NCBI GenBank assembly: GCA_002291495.1 | Contig: DBAE01000083.1 | Span: 301-11,554 of the forward strand | Direction: 5' to 3' | Length of the DNA: 11,254 nucleotides | Source of the DNA: Bacteriovoracaceae bacterium UBA1018 | GTDB taxonomy: Bacteria > Bdellovibrionota > UBA1018 | In this document: piece after piece, positions 6,410 through 11,254 of the stretch | How positions within the stretch are numbered: the first letter of the stretch is position 1 | How the letters are laid out: each line of letters opens with the position of its first letter | Notes under the pieces: generated by a model | Seen by the model: the letters and a program-made list of their open reading frames with translations, nothing else | Database searches by the model: none | Told to the model about the DNA's origin: nothing | Position numbers and translations under genes: made by a program

Positions 6410-8035
6410 ATGAAATTTAGTCTGCGTCCAAATTTTGACATGCATAGCTCAATGGTGACTTCACTTTTGATAGGCACCATTCTAATGGGTAGTGTCGCTC
6501 ATGCAGAAATTCCGAACGATTTAGAGCCCGATTATTCTGAAGCAGTGTTGGCGTTTAATTCGAAGGATTATAATCGTGCTTTATTTATGTTAGATCAGCT
6601 TCTGACTAAGTTTCCGAAACAGGCTGAGTTTCTTGAGCTGAAGGCTTTAACTCTCAAATCAAGTAAGAAAGAAAGCGAAGCGGCAGCCGTTTACGGAAAT
6701 TTGATTCAAAGTAAAACTAAGGAAGGTAAGCCAAAGTCCGAAATTGCTCCGTATGCCTATGAGCTAGGGATGATTCGGTTTAAAGAAAAAAAGATGGAGC
6801 AGGCAGCTCAGTATTTCACTTACTCTGCTGCAAATGGATTTAATGAAGGCACATCACGTTTCTATCTCGGACTGATTGCTTACGAAAACGGTCAGTGGGA
6901 AAGCGCGCAGGCTTCATTTAGTGGAGTACTCTCTTCACAAGCTGAGGATTTAAAGCCAGCTGCACACTTTTACTTGGCTCAAACCTTTATCAAGACACAG
7001 TATCCACAAGGGGCAATTCAAAATTACTTCTCGGCTAAGAAGTTAAGTGCTGCCGTATTAAAGGATGAGAAGTTATCCGAAGAAAACAAAGTCCTGGCTC
7101 GTCAGATCGACGAGAACTCAACAAAAGCATTGGCACCATTTGATAAGGCTCAATTTTTCGGAAATGTCAGCGCGATTACAACCTACGATTCAAATGTCCT
7201 CGCCATTCCGACTGCTGTAACTGGTGCGATCGAAACTAGTGGAAAGTCGACGATACGTGAGAATATTTCGGGCGGGGTAGGATATGCAAGCTCACCACTC
7301 AATTCAGTTCAGTTCGTCCCAAGTTATCGCTTTTCTCTAAATAGAAATTTCAATGCAGACTCGAGATCGTCTGAGTTTGCTGAAAACTCGTTGTCTCTTT
7401 ATGCAACCAAGGATGCGCTGGCTCGAACAAGTTATGGAGCGAAGGTCGAAGCAAACTTGATCTTCCAAACGGATGTTGATCCGGTGACTGATGAAGGTAC
7501 CTATCGTCGATATAGTCATTCAATAGCAGCCGGACCGTATTTTAAGCATGAAATTAAGAAGCAATGGGTACTTGGAGGCGAGGTTTTTTTTAAACCACAG
7601 ACCTTTGCCCGAGACCCAAGTTCGGAAGAGCTCAAGAGAAGTGGGAATAGCTACCTGAGTAGATTTTTTGTCCAAAATAATGCCGGTCGAAGATGGTGGA
7701 ATCCAATGTTAGCACTCCGTTACGAGAGAGTGGATACAAAGGGCACCGAGTACAACGCTGGAATCGTCGGTGCTCAAGTTTACAACCAGATGAACTTTAG
7801 TGACAAAACTCGCGCAGTCGCGCTGATCGACTATTCACAGTACAGTTATTCGGAACGAAGAACTGGAAGTCGCACCGACAAGCTGCTCTTTATTCAAGCG
7901 TCAGGGGTGAGGCGACTCACTTCTCACTGGAGTTTACTTGCTATTGTTGATTACACAAAGAATGCTTCGAATGTCGAAGATCAATTTTCGTATAACCGAG
8001 TTACACTTTCTGCAGGCGTAACCTACAGCTTCTGA
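6410..8035 (+). CDS. TPR-repeat protein with C-terminal outer-membrane beta-barrel (Slam-like layout)
   Basis: This is a 541-residue outer-membrane protein. Residues 1-32 are a signal peptide with a long n-region (K2, R6), hydrophobic core and A-H-A before E33. Residues about 40-240 are helical tetratricopeptide-like repeats, seen as A-x-x-x-F pairs such as Y-S-E-A-V-L-A-F/Y-N-R-A-L-F-M-L and A-Y-E-L-G-M-I-R-F/M-E-Q-A-A-Q-Y-F. From about 248 to the end, alternating aromatic/polar strands with charged loops indicate a beta-barrel. It opens with F-F-G-N-V...Y259-D-S-N-V263 and closes with V-T-Y-S-F, the terminal Phe being the usual outer-membrane insertion signal. The TPR-then-barrel order and the barrel size of about 295 residues resemble surface lipoprotein assembly modulators (Slam), but other TPR-barrel porins look similar. 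It is divergent from the FecR gene. Its 3' end overlaps the convergent glycosyltransferase gene by 13 bases. Confidence 0.88.
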   Translation: MKFSLRPNFDMHSSMVTSLLIGTILMGSVAHAEIPNDLEPDYSEAVLAFNSKDYNRALFMLDQLLTKFPKQAEFLELKALTLKSSKKESEAAAVYGNLIQSKTKEGKPKSEIAPYAYELGMIRFKEKKMEQAAQYFTYSAANGFNEGTSRFYLGLIAYENGQWESAQASFSGVLSSQAEDLKPAAHFYLAQTFIKTQYPQGAIQNYFSAKKLSAAVLKDEKLSEENKVLARQIDENSTKALAPFDKAQFFGNVSAITTYDSNVLAIPTAVTGAIETSGKSTIRENISGGVGYASSPLNSVQFVPSYRFSLNRNFNADSRSSEFAENSLSLYATKDALARTSYGAKVEANLIFQTDVDPVTDEGTYRRYSHSIAAGPYFKHEIKKQWVLGGEVFFKPQTFARDPSSEELKRSGNSYLSRFFVQNNAGRRWWNPMLALRYERVDTKGTEYNAGIVGAQVYNQMNFSDKTRAVALIDYSQYSYSERRTGSRTDKLLFIQASGVRRLTSHWSLLAIVDYTKNASNVEDQFSYNRVTLSAGVTYSF

Positions 8036-9513
8036 TCCATGTATGGCTCACCGTCAGGTGCGGGCTTGAGACCGGTAGAACAAATTGAAGATAAGGTTTC
8101 TTCCTTACAGGTCCAAAGTGAGGCCGTTCTTACTCGAAATATCCTTTCAAAAACTGGTGCCAAACGAGACTGAGCGTGATCATTAAAAGCAGTACAATCT
8201 GACGGAGCGGTTTTAGAAAAGACAATAATCTTGCTGAGACTGGGAAGATTTAACGGCCGATGAAGTTGACATTTTTCATCTGCCCAACTGAGTTGCGAGG
8301 GAACCAAAACATCGATCAAAGGATCCGCCTGAGTGAGTAAGAGGGTGTCTTTCTCAGTTTCTTTCTCATTTTCTTTCTCTGTGTTTTTCGTAGCGTTTTT
8401 TAAATCTGAATAATTGCGAATTAAAATACCCTGCGCACTATTCCACTGCGACCAGGAATTAAGTGGATACCAAACAAAATTGAGTAGGAGATGGGCATAA
8501 GCTGCTCCTCTTACCCATTTATTGTTCCAGACTCGTCTCACTCCAAACTTCGGATCCTGAAGTGTTTGAGAAATGGCAAGAAACAGAAACGGAACGAGTG
8601 GAATCATGAACCTAGGTTCTCGATGTGGAGTCCAAAGGTGGCCAATTACATAAGGTAGAATAAACAGCGCAATAGTTGGTTGGTGAATGAGACTATAGAC
8701 CGCAAGCAGTAGAAACACCGGAGCCAACCAAGGTGTCAGCATGAATTCAAACCAGCGATAGTAAACGAGGAGTGAATCATTTCCAAACATGGCTTGAACC
8801 GGACCGCCTGGTCGATTGAAGTTCCAATAGGCCAGAGCACTCTTCATCCATGATCCGTAGAGCTTCAGATCGGCAAGACCCCCAACCAGAAGAGTGAGGA
8901 CAAATACTACAAACGCGAAACAGGTAAAGCGGATGACCTGACGTTTTGTGTTTTCTGAGACTCGAGAGAGAAGCAGAAACAAACCACCCGGAAGCCAAAG
9001 TGCGCTTGGGTATCTTAGTGTGGCAATCAATCCGGCACTGATACCTGCTTGAATGGGCTTGAGTTTTTGAATCGCAATGAATAACAGACAAGTAGGGATG
9101 AGTGATGTGACTTCAAGAAGTTGTCTCGAATAGATCCATGGAAAGATCCAAAAGATCGCAAATGCCCAGGCTAATTTTTTATCGTTATAAAGCCGGGCCA
9201 GCTCATTTAGGCTCCATGCGCTGAGAGCCCCAATAAGTGTGTGTGTCAGTATTAAATAGAGCCAAGGTGTTGACAGACTTAATGCGTCGCAGATTTCGAT
9301 TAGGTTTGAAACAATCCAGGGCGCAGTTTGATTGCGGAGATGAAGTTCGGACTCCAAAAATGGATGAAGTCGACCATGTGCTTGAAAGTGGGCAAATTCG
9401 AGAGTTTGGCGCTCATCTGGATGAAACCATTGAAGCAGAAACGGAGTGCATGCCAGGCGACAAAAAAGACCCACCCAAAAAATCCGTTTAAAGTCGCTAT
9501 GCCAATTATTCAT
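8023..9513 (-). CDS. GT-C membrane glycosyltransferase, Alg9/PIG-B-like (family GT22)
   Basis: This is a 496-residue polytopic inner-membrane protein. Family GT22 transfers mannose from a polyprenyl-phosphate donor on the outer side of the membrane. The diagnostic N-terminal loop is H31-P-D-E34 followed by Q36, E39 and H42, matching the HPDE-x-x-Q-x-x-E pattern of Alg9/PIG-B proteins; the acidic pair is the likely catalytic site. A second GT22 signature, H297-R-E-P-R-F302 (HKExRF in the family), precedes a hydrophobic stretch. I count roughly ten membrane segments between residues 12 and 350. The last 145 residues look soluble, contain a Lys/Glu repeat (about 377-388) and four cysteines (C415, C440, C469, C478). 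The donor and acceptor are unknown; LPS, a lipid or an envelope glycoprotein are possible. The ATG lacks a Shine-Dalgarno and a promoter-like -10 box lies over codons 2-3, so an in-frame GTG at 9474-9472 (codon 14) is an alternative start. Confidence 0.87.
   Translation of the reverse strand: MNNWHSDFKRIFWVGLFCRLACTPFLLQWFHPDERQTLEFAHFQAHGRLHPFLESELHLRNQTAPWIVSNLIEICDALSLSTPWLYLILTHTLIGALSAWSLNELARLYNDKKLAWAFAIFWIFPWIYSRQLLEVTSLIPTCLLFIAIQKLKPIQAGISAGLIATLRYPSALWLPGGLFLLLSRVSENTKRQVIRFTCFAFVVFVLTLLVGGLADLKLYGSWMKSALAYWNFNRPGGPVQAMFGNDSLLVYYRWFEFMLTPWLAPVFLLLAVYSLIHQPTIALFILPYVIGHLWTPHREPRFMIPLVPFLFLAISQTLQDPKFGVRRVWNNKWVRGAAYAHLLLNFVWYPLNSWSQWNSAQGILIRNYSDLKNATKNTEKENEKETEKDTLLLTQADPLIDVLVPSQLSWADEKCQLHRPLNLPSLSKIIVFSKTAPSDCTAFNDHAQSRLAPVFERIFRVRTASLWTCKEETLSSICSTGLKPAPDGEPYMDQKL
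8349..8384. repeat. Three imperfect 12-bp tandem units in the glycosyltransferase gene
   Basis: Units at 8349-8360, 8361-8372 and 8373-8384 all begin CTTTCTC on the plus strand. In the glycosyltransferase frame they encode four-residue E-K-x-x steps (around N377-T-E-K-E-N-E-K-E-T-E-K388). Unit gain or loss would keep the frame, changing only the length of a charged linker between the membrane part and the soluble C-terminal part. Confidence 0.6.
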
Positions 9514-9532
9514 TTAGAAACTCAGGTGTCAA
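9505..9532 (-). promoter_or_regulatory. Near-consensus sigma70-type promoter overlapping the glycosyltransferase start
   Basis: On the minus strand a perfect TTGACA (9532-9527) is followed by a 16-base spacer and AATAAT (9510-9505), five of six matches to TATAAT. The -10 box coincides with codons 2-3 of the reading frame that starts at 9513. Transcription would begin near 9498, inside that frame. The real start may therefore be the in-frame GTG at 9474, or the promoter may be fortuitous. Confidence 0.4.
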
Positions 9533-9584
9533 AAATATGGCCAGATACTGCCTAGTTTTTATCTACTTACATTCCAATAGTACA

Positions 9585-9642
9585 CAGGAGTAGAATAATA
9601 ATGAGATGTCTATTATTACAAATTTCAGAAAATCTACTCCTG
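9585..9642 (+). promoter_or_regulatory. Shine-Dalgarno-sequestering hairpin in the leader of the metalloprotease gene
   Basis: CAGGAGTAGA at 9585-9594 is perfectly complementary to TCTACTCCTG at 9633-9642 (10 bp, half G-C). The left arm contains the gene's only Shine-Dalgarno (AGGAG 9586-9590). A second, A/T-only stem, 9594-9600 with 9611-9617, leaves a 10-base loop (9601-9610) that holds both nearby ATG codons. In mRNA this would hide the ribosome site until the stem is opened, for example by heat, a protein, a small RNA or a translating ribosome. The pairing is seen directly; the regulatory role is inference. Confidence 0.45.
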
Positions 9643-9657
9643 GTTCTCATTCAATAA
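9601..9657 (+). other. Possible 18-codon leader ORF overlapping the metalloprotease start
   Basis: ATG 9601 lies 10 bases after AGGAG, better placed than the protease ATG at 9606 (15 bases), and is in another frame. It reads 18 codons (M-R-C-L-L-L-Q-I...) to TAA 9655-9657. A ribosome translating it would pass through the right arm of the hairpin (9633-9642) and free the Shine-Dalgarno. It could equally be a chance frame. Confidence 0.2.
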
Positions 9658-11254
9658 CAAGAGTTATTACTCTTTGTCTAATGAGTAGTGCGGGCCTAGG
9701 TGTTTTTGGATGTGGTCCAAAAACGATAGAGAATACTCTCTCTACAAAAAAGGCTTCATGCGTTTCTGATTTTTCACAAACTATTGCTGGTGCTACTGGA
9801 TCTGGTCTCGTTTTTAATATCGACCCCAGGACAAGTTCGAGTAATAACAACCTTTCACCAACGTCGACATCTCTAGATAACTATCGCAGCTCAGTCGCTT
9901 TGAGTAACCTTGGCGGGCGAGGAATTTTGGAAGGCACTTACGTCGACGTAAGAAGTGGTCAATGTGATGATAGCTTCGGAGCATATAGCTCTAGTAACGA
10001 ATTTAATTTTTCGCAAAAGGACGCTAGGTTTCAGGAGGTCATGAGTTACCACTATAGCGATCGATTTAGGGCTCAACTCGATCAGCTTGGGACAGGTTAC
10101 CTAAAGCCAAGTGAGCCTACGATCGTGATTGCGCATTGTATGGATGAAGACAACGCATACTACTATCGCTACCGAGACAGCACCAATCAAATTGTCGACA
10201 TCGTTTGTATGGGAGACTCTGTAAGAACTCCCGGTGCTTCTTACGCGGATGATGCAACAGTGACAATTCATGAGTTGCAGCACGGAACGACAGTCCATAC
10301 TTATTCGACGACACAAGAGCTTAATCGTTTTTGGTATGATGAAGCTGGCGCAATGAATGAAGCTATCTCGGACTTCATGGCGCTGATCTTTAGTAATCCA
10401 TTTTTACCTGGAAGCTTTGATGAGAAGATATTTTCTAGGTGGGCTTTAGGCTCGTTTACTTCCCGGCCAGGTCATCGAGGAGCTCATCGCTGTCCAGCGT
10501 ATGATCCGACTTATCCAAATTGTGGAAATTATAGTACGACGGTCAATTCTGGTTTTTCTTCTGCCTCTAATCGAATTAGTTATGTTTATCCAGATGGTCT
10601 AGGCTGGCCTTATAACAAAAATTTTACTGCACCAGGGTATGTACAGTCTGCGTTCTTGGCCTATACGGGACAAGAAGCAATTCATAATAACGCAACGATC
10701 ATTTCAGGTGCGCTTTGGGATATTTATTCAGCGATTCGCGCTAATCACTCGGGAGATAAAACCACTGCGCGGGAGCTTTCGTCAAAACTGGTATTAACCG
10801 CAGTTGAGTCACTATCAAAGCCTACGGCTGCTAACTTATCTCCAGTGACATTTCGTGAACTGGGTTCAAACCTTGTCGCTGAAGCTGCAGGGATAGGTCT
10901 CAATTCGACCGATCAAGCATCGGTGACGGCTGTGCTGACTGAACGTGGATTGTATGGCGGATCTAATATTTCGGCGGGTTGGGCTGGTGTAGGAACTGGG
11001 AAAACCGAAACTCCGGGCCTTAAAGTTTTGGACTATGCTGCACAACTCAAAGGCTGGCTGCGGGAGATGGGTTTTTCAAATACCAGTGCAATCACGCAGA
11101 CTAACTCGACTTTAAATAATCGCGCGGATCCAGGAGAAGTAATCGCGCTGTGGTTTGATATCTCTAATAGCCAAGCCCAAACTGCGGGAGGCTTGCTACT
11201 TGATGTGACTTCTCCAGACGCAGATATCACTTTTCTCGATCGTAACTACAACGA
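9606..11254 (+). CDS. Zinc metallopeptidase, gluzincin of fungalysin/thermolysin type, probable lipoprotein (partial, 3' end off window)
   Basis: The frame is open for 549 codons to the window edge. Residues 1-36 look like a lipoprotein signal: basic residues R8, K9 and R19, a hydrophobic core and V-F-G-C36. The Phe at -2 is unusual, so lipidation is likely but not certain. The catalytic zinc motif is H222-E-L-Q-H226, and the third ligand is probably E252 in G-A-M-N-E-A-I-S-D, the M4 (thermolysin) signature. The 26-residue gap from H226 to E252 matches fungalysin (M36) better than thermolysin, as does the later helix S-G-A-L-W-D-I-Y-S-A-I at about 367-377. A separate beta-rich domain begins near 508 (D-P-G-E-V-I-A-L-W-F-D-I), like CARDB/Ig-type accessory domains of secreted enzymes. 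It probably digests proteins at or outside the outer membrane. ATG 9606 is the only ATG giving a complete signal; an in-frame TAG at 9591-9593 closes the frame upstream. Confidence 0.85.
   Translation, partial: MSIITNFRKSTPGSHSITRVITLCLMSSAGLGVFGCGPKTIENTLSTKKASCVSDFSQTIAGATGSGLVFNIDPRTSSSNNNLSPTSTSLDNYRSSVALSNLGGRGILEGTYVDVRSGQCDDSFGAYSSSNEFNFSQKDARFQEVMSYHYSDRFRAQLDQLGTGYLKPSEPTIVIAHCMDEDNAYYYRYRDSTNQIVDIVCMGDSVRTPGASYADDATVTIHELQHGTTVHTYSTTQELNRFWYDEAGAMNEAISDFMALIFSNPFLPGSFDEKIFSRWALGSFTSRPGHRGAHRCPAYDPTYPNCGNYSTTVNSGFSSASNRISYVYPDGLGWPYNKNFTAPGYVQSAFLAYTGQEAIHNNATIISGALWDIYSAIRANHSGDKTTARELSSKLVLTAVESLSKPTAANLSPVTFRELGSNLVAEAAGIGLNSTDQASVTAVLTERGLYGGSNISAGWAGVGTGKTETPGLKVLDYAAQLKGWLREMGFSNTSAITQTNSTLNNRADPGEVIALWFDISNSQAQTAGGLLLDVTSPDADITFLDRNYN

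Noticed and set aside
9538..9551. TGGC...TGC in the gap before the metalloprotease, considered as a sigma54 (-24/-12) promoter
   Set aside because: The GG and GC dinucleotides are separated by 9 bases; sigma54 needs 10, and the flanking consensus is poor.

Overview
The window reads as ordinary chromosomal DNA of a Gram-negative bacterium. By inspection its GC content is in the low-to-mid 40s percent. Coding density is high and no gap between genes exceeds about 170 bases. I see no tRNA, rRNA, CRISPR array, insertion sequence or phage gene. Several features suggest a Bdellovibrio-like (Bdellovibrionota) organism: a degenerate HD-GYP response regulator, exported FecR-domain and TPR/beta-barrel proteins, an Alg9-type mannosyltransferase homologue, and exported metalloprotease and Lys-rich proteins. 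This taxonomic guess is inference only.

Layout. (1) 3-761 (-): exported protein of unknown function with a lysine-rich tail, running off the left edge. (2) 890-2335 (-): receiver plus degenerate HD-GYP response regulator. (3) A forward cluster starts divergently from it: tandem universal stress protein (2502-3482), QDPR-like short-chain dehydrogenase (3509-4183) and threonine ammonia-lyase with an ACT domain (4180-5421); the last two overlap by ATGA. (4) 5428-6327 (-): exported FecR-domain protein, ending 6 bases from the threonine ammonia-lyase stop. (5) 6410-8035 (+): TPR plus outer-membrane beta-barrel protein, divergent from the FecR gene. (6) 8023-9513 (-): GT22/Alg9-like membrane glycosyltransferase, tail-to-tail with the barrel gene and overlapping it by 13 bases. 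(7) 9606 to the right edge (+): a fungalysin-like zinc metallopeptidase, probably a lipoprotein, cut by the window end.

How the genes relate. The clearest functional unit is the divergent FecR/TPR-barrel pair, which looks like a periplasm plus outer-membrane module. The usp-SDR-ilvA cluster is probably co-transcribed, combining a stress protein with amino-acid metabolism. The two outer genes encode an exported protein and a surface protease, so much of the window concerns the envelope.

Most notable signals. The protease leader has a perfect 10-bp inverted repeat that would bury its Shine-Dalgarno sequence in a stem, with two competing start codons in the loop of a nested hairpin. The HD-GYP protein has altered HDIGK and GYP motifs. 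The GT22 gene has a near-consensus promoter whose -10 box lies inside its annotated first codons. The TPR-barrel protein has the domain layout of Slam-type surface lipoprotein translocators.
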